Below, piece by piece: positions 29,533 to 39,856 of a DNA stretch of 64,000 nt. Source of the stretch: Tetracentron sinense (lineage: Eukaryota; Streptophyta; Magnoliopsida; Trochodendrales; Trochodendraceae). The position numbers were made by a program, and so were the translations under genes. The stretch's first letter is position 1. Every line of letters begins with the position of its first letter. The notes below the pieces were generated by a model. That model saw only the letters and a program-made list of their open reading frames with translations. It did no database searches and had not been told where the DNA came from. The DNA is taken from contig CM026559.1 in assembly GCA_015143295.1 (NCBI GenBank), forward strand, positions 20,660,826-20,724,825, read 5' to 3'.

Positions 29533-31868
29533 TGTCACGCCCCAAAATACCCCCTATGAGTTAGGATACTTTGGTGACGTGACTTGTACTTAAAACTAAC
29601 CTGCAAAGAGTATACAAGGCATGCCAAATAGTGATCCCAAAATTTTCTTTGACATAAATGTAATTCCAAGTGTCAACGTAAAACAATGACTGAATAAAAT
29701 AAAATAACCACAAAGGGTGCAAATGCTTGAGTTACCCACTCAAGCTCACATGAAAAATCCCTAAAAGGAAATCCCAAAATACATTTCTCTCTCTCTCTCA
29801 TCCCAACCCATGGCCACAGGCCAACCCTAACATTTGGCTAACCATCCGAATGACCTCCTACTCTCCTTGAGCTGCCTCAGTCCAAGGGACCAGAGTCCAT
29901 ATGTTGTATAGTGTACCTGTCGACATAAAAGTACGGCTGAGCATGGAATACTCAGCGAGTACAAGCTACTAACTAACAAGAGTGATAACATTAATATGTA
30001 ATACAAGCTACAGTTCATCCAAAAGATACATATTCAGAGTGCGGAAGCTAAAACGACATAACAACGTAAAGTAAATCATGAACATCATATTTTAACTTAC
30101 GCATTGTAAATTCGTATTCAAAAGTAATGACTTGTTCTTAAAAATACTTTTTGTGGTTTCCAAAACTTGCTTGCCGTATTTACACCATATTCTTGTATCG
30201 TGGGAATCACACATGCCTTGTTTTGTTCCTGTTTAGCTAGTACCCGAACTATGAAATGGACGGACATACTAGGATCTTGTTATTCTTGCTTGTCTTGTTT
30301 AACTAGTACCCGAACTATGAAATGAACGGACATACTAGGTTCTTGTCATGCTCGACTAATGCCCGGACTATAATGGAACGGAACACATTAGCCTCGTATC
30401 TTGACTTGACTAGTGCCCGGACTATGGTGGAACGGAACACACTAGTTATTCTTGCTTGACTAATGCCCGGACTATAATGGAACGGAACACATTAGTCTTC
30501 TTGCCTTACCTTGACTAGTGCCCGGACTATGGTGGAACGGAACACACTAGTTATTATTGCTTGACTAATGCCCGGACTATAATGGAACAGAACACATTAG
30601 TCTCCTTACTTTGCTTTGACTAGTGCCCAAACTATGGTGGAACGGAACACACTAGCATTCTTGCTTACCGATGCCCGGACTATAATGGAATGGAACACAC
30701 TAGTAAATTTACTTGCTTAGCTAATGCCCGGACTATGATGGAACGGAACACATTAGGCACATGTTATTCTTGCTTGCTTGACTTGTTTAACTTGTGAGCC
30801 AGGTGTGACATATCCTAGGGATATGCCCTACCCTTGAAATTCCTGATTGTTTCACAATTAACATTTCTTGTTCTTGGTTTTTCTTTTCATGTACTTATAC
30901 TTATAAGTTTGTTTATGCATGCGTGCTTGGTGTGTGTGGCATTCGTGACAATCATACCATCATAGATGCTCTGCAAAAATGTGCCTAAAGTTTGACTGGT
31001 GCCCAAAATATGGTGGAACGGAAGACACTAGCATTCTTGCTTACCAATGCCCGGTCATAGTGGACCGAGCGATCGGTAGTGATCGGTGCTCTGCAGAAAT
31101 GTGCTTTGGTATTTTGGCCATAACGTTTGACTCGCTCGTCCGATTTTGACGATTCAACTTTTGTTAGATTCATCTTTCGAAGAGAAACAACCTTTATGTT
31201 TTACAAAAATTATAATTCTTCTTTATTCGTGGACCAAAATGCCCCTAAAGCGGACTGGTCTGCAATGGGTTGCGACAGCCCAGATTTTCAACAGTCCCGA
31301 CTTTGGAACTTAGACTTTTGACTCAACCCCGACTCAAAATCAGGGAATGTGATCAGCGGGAACCTTGAAGAGGGTTGTAGTGCCTTTCCAAAAATTCAAT
31401 AATCACTCGATTCCGAGCAACGATGACTAAACTTGAGCCCTTTAAAGTTGAGGCAAATGCCGAGACACACCTTTTCAACACCTAGAACACCTCGAGTGTT
31501 TTCACACTCTTTTCTCTTTTGTCCAATACGCTACTCACACCTCATAAATCCTTCTCCATAGGTTTTTAACCCACCTCAATGATCATTAAATTCACACCGA
31601 CATGCGTGAGAGGCTCCAGCCTCTTTATGCCTCATGGACTAGCACTAGTCACCAACAATCCATTTAAACAGGTAGGATATTTTATACCATTGATTTTACT
31701 CACTTAGAGTATCTTTACACTCTTTTTAAGACTCAAACCATGTACCTAAAACCCTCACTTGACTAATCATAATATCAAGAACACAATGGGAGGCCTTAAG
31801 CCTTTACACACACACCATGTAAGGGCACTATTCACATGAACAGTGAACTAAATTTCTGGGGCTCTACA
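29533..31868 (-). repeat. 3' LTR of the gypsy-derived element
   Basis: 2336 bp, ending in the shared GGGGCTCTACA (plus strand). It contains the CTAGTGCCCGGACTAT array at about 30225-30775 and one ACCGAGCGATCGGT motif at 31064-31077. The short minus-strand open frame near 29827-30018 occurs in both LTRs but has no family signature. Confidence 0.88.
30225..30775 (-). repeat. LTR tandem array with hairpin-forming units
   Basis: About ten units of roughly 50-58 bp share gcccggactat and ggaacggaacaca. Each is bracketed by inverted hexamers, and the hexamers vary together: CTAGTG with CACTAG, CTAATG with CATTAG, CTAGTA with TACTAG. The other LTR has the same array at about 34015-34555. Confidence 0.85.
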
Positions 31869-31880
31869 TCCTCCCCCCTT

Positions 31881-33303
31881 ATAAAAATTTCATCCTCGAA
31901 ATTTGGACGATGCACAATCGATCGGGAATACTTTCCCATGTTTCATTTAGTTCGAACGAGCCTTTGAACTTAGTAATGCTAAGCACGTCTACCGAACACT
32001 TGAATCCCATGTTGACTAATCCCTTGGCTAGGCACATGTAACTCACAGCTAAATCAACAATGCATAATAGTGCATATAGAATATATGTAGCATGTTATAT
32101 ACAAGCAACACAGCTAAATCAACAATGCATAATAGTGCAATAGTATAATCATACATTTGGTCTTCCTAGCGACGCTAAGTTCTTCCGTTCAGTGAATGTA
32201 TTAGCTGATTTCCTACTTAAGACATTAACTGGTTTAAAGCTAAGATTCATGAGTGGTTTATACAATTGGGTTGTTTTACGTAGCTTCCTCTTAATCTTGG
32301 GGACATGTATGATGCTTCTAAGATCTACATGATGCATGTAGGATATGTATGATGATTATGAAATGTATGAAGTACATGCCATGTATGATGCTCATGCGAT
32401 GCACGATGCTTATGCCATGCATGAAATGCGTGCTATGTATGAATGCTCATGATATGCATGAAAGTGCATGATGCTCATGCTATGCGTGATGCTCATGTTC
32501 TGAATGAAAGTGCATGATATGCATGATTATCCTTGGAGTTATAATTTCTTTATCATTTTAGATTGGGCATCATTTCTAGAACGTGCTGCAAAATGAACGC
32601 GCATCTGTATCTAGAAACGTGCATCAGACATCCCAGGTTGGTTAAAAATATATTAATATTTGTATATGTCCCTACTAGTCGTGGGGTTACCTGAACTCAC
32701 ATGGGCTTATCGTCATATCGTGATGTACGAAGTTATGTTTATTTGTGGTGTAAGACACATTAAGTACAGTTCAACCAATCAATTTACACTAGATACACAT
32801 AATAGTATATATATTAAAACCCATGTCCCTATTGTCGCAACGACTCTAAATACTCTAGACTTGTAAGACCTAGGAGCATCCTATAGCCTCTCTTGGGAAA
32901 CAATTCCCTATAGAAACCTAATAACACAATGTATGATGAGGGACCTACCATCCCCTTGTTAACTCACACCTAGGCTAGCCTCTAGCCTGGATATCACATC
33001 ACTCATGGATCTAATTGGGAAACCCGTTCATCAAGCATTGGTTTTCACTTAGCATATAACATATAATATGCACACCATAAATATCATATAATACCACATA
33101 ACAATTCAACACATAATCGTATAAGTATATAAAATTTTTGGTTTTCTAGCGTAAATGGAAACTAACTTCGGTTGAAATCAACTTGTTCTGGACAAAGACT
33201 AAGGGATTAGTTCACACTAGGAATACGACTCTTTCCTTAAACCTAATGCCTTGTATTCATCATGGTATTGAACTCTAAACGACCCTAGAGACCTAACGCC
33301 TAT
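31881..33303 (-). other. Non-coding interior of the gypsy-derived element
   Basis: Apart from the C-terminal polyprotein remnant next to the purine tract there is no recognised coding. A stretch at about 32310-32530 is made of shuffled catgatgctcatgctatg words. Confidence 0.7.
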
Positions 33304-33315
33304 GCTCTGATACCA
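33304..33315 (-). other. Primer-binding site of the gypsy-derived element
   Basis: The minus strand reads TGGTATCAGAGC, matching initiator tRNA-Met, four bases inside the 5' LTR that starts at 33320. Confidence 0.85.
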
Positions 33316-33319
33316 CTTC

Positions 33320-36300
33320 TGTCAAGCCCCAAAATACCCCCTATGAGTTAGGATACTTTGGCGACGTGACTTGTACTTAAAACTAACCTGCAAAGAGAAT
33401 ACAAGGCATGCCAAATAGTGATCCCAAAATTTTCTTTAACATAAATGTAATTTCAAGTGTCAATGTAAAACAGTGACTGAATAAAATAAAATGATAACAA
33501 GGGTGCAAATGCTTGAGTTACCCACTCAAGCTCACATGAAAAATCCCCAAAAGGAAATCCCAAAATACATTTCTCTCTCTCTCTCATCCCAACCCATGGC
33601 CACAAGCCAACCCTAACATTTGGCTAACCATCCGAATGACCTCCTACTCTCTTTGAGCTGCCTCAGTCCAAGGGACCAGAGTCCATATGTTGTATAGTGT
33701 ACCTGCCGACATAAAATTACGGCTGAGCATGGAATACTCAGCGAGTACAAGCTACTAACTAACAAGAGTAATAACATTAATATGTAATACAAGATACAGT
33801 TCATCCAAAAGATACATAATCAGAGTGCGGAAGCTAAAACGACATAACAACGTAAAGTAAATCATGAACATCATATTTTAACTTACGCATTGTAAATTCG
33901 TATTCAAAAGTAATGACTTGTTCTTAAAAATACTTTTTGTAGTTTCCAAAACTTGCTTGCCGTATTTACAACTTAATCTTGTATCGTGGGAATCACATAT
34001 GCCTTGTTTTGTTCCTATTTAGCTGGTACCCGAACTATGAAATGGACGGACATACTAGGATCTTGTTATTCTTGCTTGTCTTGTTTAACTAGTACCCGAA
34101 CTATGAAATGAACGGACGTACTAGGTTCTTGTCATGCTCGACTAATGCCCGGACTATAATGGAACGGAACACATTAGCCTCGTGTCTTGACTTGACTAGT
34201 GCCCGGACTATGGTGGAACGGAACACACTAGTTATTCTTGCTTGACTAATGCCCGGACTATAATGGAACGGAACACATTAGTCTTCTTGCCTTGCCTTGA
34301 CTAGTGCCTGGACTATGGTGGAACGGAACACACTAGTTATTATTGCTTGACTAAGGCCCGGACTATAATGGAACTGAACACATTAGTCTCCTTGCTTTGC
34401 CTTGACTAGTGCCCGGACTATGGTGGAACGGAACACACTAGCATTATTGCTTACTAATGCCCGGACTATAATGGAACGGAACACGCTAGTAAATTTACTT
34501 ACTTAGCTAATGCCCGGACTATGATGGAACGGAACACATTAGGCACATGTTATTCTTGCTTGCTTGACTTGTTTAACTTGTGAGCCAGGTGTGACATATC
34601 CTAGGGATATGCCCTACCCTTGAAATTCCTGATTGTTTCACAATTAACATTTCTTGTTCTTGGTTTTTCTTTTCATGTACTTATACTTATAAGTTTGATT
34701 CATGCATGCGTGCTTGGTGTGTGTGGCATTCGTGACAATCATACCATCATAGATGAATCATGGGACACATGTTGCCTTCCAATTCTTTTTAATAATCATG
34801 TTAACATGAAACAATAAATCATAATGTAACATTTCTTATAATTGCATAGACATGAGGAATTAATTGAAAACATATAGAGCATTTGTTTCAAAATCACATT
34901 TTTAAGGAAAGCTACATAAATCATATTTCCCAAATCCTTCATTTCATTCTTGGCATTCTCACTCATGCATTTTGTCAAACACCTAATGTGCAACACATTC
35001 ATAGCTACATTATTTCAAGTCTTTTAGTTCATATGTTTCGTCAAACAAACACATGGTGTGCGTTTATTATGCGTACAATGCCCTTCCACCATTTTCCAAC
35101 ATACATCCATCACAACACATGGCATCCAATCGCCTCATCCACATCCAACATCTCACATCCACAATTTCCTCTTTATCTTGTTTGTTTTAGGGATTTAATA
35201 AAGTAAAACAAGAAAAGAATAAACTAAGGAAATCCATAAGCATGCTTTTAAAACAAACCTAGGTTATTAGTAGAGTAGTTAGTAGGGTGTACTAACCTTG
35301 AATAGGGGAAGAAACCCTTGAAAATGTCGAGGAAGAACGCTGCCGAGCTTGGAGAATGTGCTCCTCACGTGCTTGAGCCGTGGATTGAGAAATCCAAGCT
35401 TTTGGGATGCTCTAGGGTTTCTAAACCCTTGATCTTTCTCCACTTGATGCCATAGGAGAAAACCCCTTTTCTCCCCTCTTACTCTCTCTCAAAATATTGC
35501 TAAGGGTGTTTGTTAACACCCTTGGCTCGAGCCAACCCTTAAAAATAAGGGTGGAGTGGCCAAAAGACTAAAAAACCCCTAATAAAATTTCTGCAAAACG
35601 CATAGGACAGATAGACGACTGATAGATGACCGATCTATCAGTAGTGGACCGATCGATCGGTGCTTATGACTGATCTACCGGTAGTGGACCGAGCGATCGG
35701 TAGTGATCGGTGCTCTGCAGAAATGTGCTTTGGTATTTTGGCCATAACGTTTGACTCGCTCGTCCGATTTTGACGATTCAACTTATGTTAGATTCATCTT
35801 TCGAAGAGAAACAACCTTTATGTTTTACAAAAATTATAATTCTTCTTTATTCGTGGACCGAAATGCCCCTAAAGCGGACTGGTCTGCAATGGGTTGCGAC
35901 AGCCCAGATTTTCAACAGTCCCGACTTTGGAACTTAGACTTTTGACTCAACCCCTACTCAAAATCAGGGAATGTGATCAGCATGAACCTTGAAGAGGGTT
36001 GTAGTGCCTTTCGAAAAATTCAATAATCACTCGATTCCGAGCAACGATGACTAAACTTGAGCCCTTTAAAGTTGAGGCAAATGCCGAGACATACCTTTTC
36101 AACACCTAGAACACCTCGAGTGCTTTCACACTCTTTTCCCTTGTGTCCAATACCCTACTCACATCTCATAAATCCTTCTCTATAGGTTTTTAACCCACCT
36201 CAATGATCATTAAATTCACACCGACATGCGTGAGAGGCTCCAGCCTCTTTATGCCTCATGCACTAGCACTATTCACCAACAACCCATTTAAACTGTTAGC

Positions 36301-36492
36301 ATATTTTATACCCTTGATTTTACCCACTTAGAGTATCTTTACACTCTTTTTAAGACTCAAACCATGTACCTAAAAGCCTCACTTGACTAATCATAATATC
36401 AAGAACACAATGGGAGGCCTTAGGCCTTTACACACACACCATGTAAGGGCACTATTCACATGAACAGTGAACTAAATTTCTGGGGCTCTACA
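33320..36492 (-). repeat. 5' LTR of the gypsy-derived element
   Basis: 3173 bp. It contains the hairpin array (34015-34555) and, near 35620-35712, ACCGATCGATCGGT-type palindromes (35648-35661, 35688-35701) plus two diverged copies. Sequence at 34760-35640, including the region ahead of the palindromes, is present only in this LTR copy. Confidence 0.88.
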
Positions 36493-36497
36493 TTAAG

Positions 36498-37003
36498 AGG
36501 TTACAGAACCATAGATGGAGTGTGTTGTGATGATTTTGTGATGTCAAGGTGCTACACTGATTAGCATTAGTTTAAAGTGAAGTTGGGTATCTAAATTTTT
36601 TGTATTCAATGAAATGGGTAGGTAGGTCGGAGCTAGAACAGCCACACCTAAGGGGAAACTATAAATATTAGGAAACTATAGAATATTAGGGTACACCTAG
36701 AATCGCAACACCCTTTGTTCGTATTAGGGATTTGGGGTAAATCCTAATATCTAGAACAGCTACACCCAAGGGGAAACTATAAAATATGTAATTATTTATC
36801 TATAGATTTTGATCTTTTGTGAATTAAATACTCAATTGGTGATTCTTTCTTGTGTAGATTCTTTTGGCACCTTTTGTTTAACCAAAACAACGGGGTCTGT
36901 AGTATGTCTAATTTCTATATTGTTTATTTATATGGACATTTAGAGAATTGTTATTATAGGTTTTAGATTATTTATTTATACACTATATCATTTTTTTTAA
37001 TAG
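36498..37003 (+). other. hAT leader resumed after the LTR element
   Basis: Non-coding and AT-rich. A partly repeated pair (aggggaaactataaatatta / aggggaaactataaaatatg) lies near 36650 and 36770. An acceptor TTTTTTTAATAG ends at 37003, directly before the transposase ATG. Confidence 0.6.
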
Positions 37004-38999
37004 ATGTCAGATGCAAACAATGAAGATGCACTTGTTAATAATACTACATGTGCATCTTCCATTGAAAAACGTAAAAGGGCTAAAAAAACGGCACTCTAAA
37101 GTTTGGAAAGAGTTTTTGAAACTTGAACATAAAGAAGGAGAACGTGAAGAGTGCCAATGTAGTCATTGTGGTCAAATATTTTCATATAAATCCTCAAGCG
37201 GAACTAGTCATCTTGGACGTCACCTAGATACTTGTTTGGATTATAAGAAAGCAAGTAAGTCACAACGAACTTTGAGTTTTAATAAGGGCGATCCTAGTGT
37301 GAAATTTGACCAAGATCATAGCAGGAGGGATTTGTTAGACATGATAATTTCAAGTGAATTACCATTTAGGTTTGTTGAGCATGAAGCTTTTAAAACATTT
37401 GTGAGTAATCTCCAACCTAAATTCAAGTTCATGTCACGAGTGACAATTAAAAGGGACTGCATGAAAATTTATGAAACAGAAAATGTTCATTGAAGGAGAT
37501 GTTGAGAATTTCATGTTAGCGGGTTTCTCTTACTACTGACATGTGGACTTCAATCCAAACATTGGGATATTTGTCTCTTACAGCCCATTACATTGATAAT
37601 GATTGGAAGTTACACAAGAAGATTTTGAACTTTAGCATGGTTGAATCGAAACACACGGGGGAAAATCTTGCTGATGTTATTGTCAATCTCTTGATAGAGT
37701 GGAATATAGAAAAGTTATGCACTATTACGATGGATAATTGTTCTACTAATGTTGTTGTACTGAGGACTCTCATAGACCACTATGGCTTGAAAGGTACGTT
37801 ATTACTTGGTGGTCAAATGTTTCATGTACGTTGTTGGGCACACATTCTTAATCTTGTTGTACAAGATGGTTTACATGTGATACAAGATTCTATTGTCAAG
37901 GTTCGTAATAGTGTGAAGTATGTGAAAGGTTCTCAACGGAGACGACAATAATTTTTTAACTTTGTCAAGCAAGAGTGGATTTCAAATGCTAAGGGATTGT
38001 GTTTAGATATTTCCACAAGATGGAATTCAACATATCTAATGTTATCATCTGCCCTACATTATAAGAAAGCATTCAATCACCTAAAAGCACGTGAATCGGG
38101 TTTCAAAGATGCTCCTAGTGTTGATGATTGGAATAAAGCTAAACTCATTTGTCAATTTCTAGAGCTTTTCTATCATGCAACAAATATATTCTCGGGATCT
38201 CGGTATTGCACTTCAAACTTGTTTTTTCATGAGATTTATGGAATTCAGATGGCATTACTTGACATGTCAAGAAATTTGGATGTTACCATTAGTAATATGG
38301 CTATGAAGATGCAAAAGAAGTTCAATAAATACTGGGAAGACAAGGATTGCAATTTGGTCTTGTCTATTGCTGTGCTTTTAGATCCAAGATACAAACTTGA
38401 TTATTTGAAATTTTGTTATTCGAAAATTTGTTCTCAATTTGAGGTTGATTCATACATGGAACGTATAACTAGTAGCATTCGTGACCTCTTCAACGAGTAC
38501 ATATCCTCATATCCAACATCAAGTAGCATGGTAGAGTCTTCTAACTCGACTAAGGTTTTGGAGCCAAAGATGACTACTGCTTGTGGAGCTAAGAAACAAG
38601 CTATATTCAAAAAAGAATTCCATAGAGTGAAAAAAGAAGAATGCTTCGAGAGTAGGTCAGAGCTGGATGTGTATCTAGAAGAGTAGCTTTATACTACTGG
38701 TGATGAGAATGATGACGATGATTTGGATGAAACCTTTGATATTTTAAACTGGTGGAAGGTTAATGCCTCTAAATATCGCATCCTCTCAAGAATGGCACGT
38801 GACATCTTAGCAATTCCAGTATCTACTGTTCCTTCAGAATCTGCATTTAGCACTGGGGGAAGGGTTCTTGATCAGTCATAGCTCATTGAATCCATCTACT
38901 GTTGAAGCTTTGATTTGTACACAAGATTGGTTGCGGGGTGCATCAACTTCACTTGATGAAGATGAAAGCGATGGTAATATACTTGAATTACCTTATTAA
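37004..38999 (+). pseudogene. hAT (Ac-type) transposase, zf-BED and hATC, broken
   Basis: The reading starts MSDANNEDALV at 37004, directly after a splice acceptor. A BED zinc finger follows (SKVWKEFLKLE, CQCSHCGQIFSYK, HLGRHLDTC, about 37100-37230). The catalytic region has VSLTTDMWTS near 37530, then LCTITMDNCSTNV and HVRCWAHILNLVVQDGL. LCLDISTRWNSTYLML starts near 37997. The C-terminal hATC dimerisation region shows FDILNWWKVNASKYRILSRM and AIPVSTVPSE, and the frame ends ELPY with TAA at 38997-38999. About 665 residues, normal for the family. It is dead: an extra base in the A run near 37082, a shift near 37480, stops at 37949-37951 and 38684-38686, and a shift near 38870. The protein would bind the element ends and cut and paste it. 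Confidence 0.88.
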
Positions 39000-39856
39000 T
39001 TCTTTTTTTTTAAAAAAAAAATTTTAGGTGCTTATGATGCGAATAAGCTTTCAATTCTTTGGCTTGGAAATTGAAATTGAAATTGATTGCCTTAAATTTG
39101 TAGACCTAACAATGAACGAGGAATCATAAATTACGGTGGCTCTCATCCTTACATATGCGTACTTAAGGTAACAAACATTTTTTTATTAGAGAAGATAACT
39201 CAATTTTATTGGTCAAAAATTACCTTTTATTAATGTAATCAATTCATATTATGCTTGTTTGAATAAGATCCATATACAATGAATTTTACTTTATCTAATG
39301 TGTGTTATGGATTTCACATTGTAGGGACTTTGAACTTGGTGATTGCAAGGATAGCATATTGAATTGAAGTTGGTGATTGCAGGGATAGGATATTGATTGC
39401 AGGGATAGCATATTGAACTGAACTTGGTGATTGCAGGGATAAGATATTGATTGCAGGGATAGTTTAACATATTAAACTGAACTTGGTGATTGCAGGGATA
39501 GGATATTGAACTGAACTTAGTGATTGCAGGGATATTGAACTTTTTTTTATGGTTGTGGTGTAAATCAATAGTTAGATTGATTTTGCGCATTCAATAGAAA
39601 CATAAAGATGATTTTTACTTTAGAGAAACAAGAAAATCAGATGATAGATATTGTTTTGATTATTGCCTCATTGCTTTCGAATTTATAATTGAGAATGGGC
39701 TGGCCCGAACCTAACCCGGACTTATAATATCTTGGGTTTTGGGCTTCATGTGTTGAATGAGTTTGGGTTTGGGTTGGGTTAGGCAAGAGGATGAATAAGA
39801 CGAGCTGAGCCCAAATTGGCTTCAGCCCAGCCCAACCTGCCCATTGTACACCCCAA
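39000..39856 (+). other. hAT 3' region with a small tandem repeat and the right terminus
   Basis: A repeat at about 39320-39540 is built from ttgattgcagggatagnatattgaactgaacttgg words in five to seven irregular copies. From 39695 on, cccgaacc, cccagccc and aacctgccc words accumulate up to the end TGTACACCCCAA. No gene is recognised. Confidence 0.6.

Larger units (their letters stand above)
29533..36492 (-). mobile_element. Gypsy-derived non-autonomous LTR retrotransposon
   Basis: LTRs at 29533-31868 and 33320-36492 read TGTAGAGCCCC to GGGGCTTGACA on the minus strand. The target duplication is TTAAG (28-32 of the 29.5-kb position, i.e. 29528-29532, and 36493-36497). An initiator-Met primer-binding site is at 33304-33315, and the purine tract AAGGGGGGAGGA at 31869-31880. 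The interior is only about 1.45 kb; near the purine tract the minus strand still reads NFEDEIFIRGEDV, typical of the end of a gypsy polyprotein, so it derives from an autonomous gypsy (probably Tekay/Del-like) parent. LTRs differ about 3 % by eye and are of unequal length. It lies in the hAT element's first intron. Confidence 0.88.
28921..39856 (+). mobile_element. hAT transposon inserted in the CACTA TNP2 gene
   Basis: The inverted ends are TTTAGGGCTATACATTGGGC and, on the other strand, TTGGGGTGTACAATGGGC. The target duplication is TTCAGAAA (28913-28920) and TTCAGAAT (39857-39864), 8 bp with one mismatch, as for hAT. Removing the element joins ITYSE to SLNFVLFKCD in the DUF4216 region, which confirms the borders. 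Its own sequence is about 4 kb (28921-29532 and 36493-39856); the rest is an LTR element. A dead Ac-type transposase lies at 37004-38999. Confidence 0.88.

Noticed and set aside
34883-35206. 107-codon open frame within the gypsy-derived LTR
   Set aside because: AT-rich, in a non-coding LTR segment, with no family signature.
37588-37773. Minus-strand open frame inside the hAT transposase
   Set aside because: A shadow of the transposase; the plus strand carries the recognised domains.
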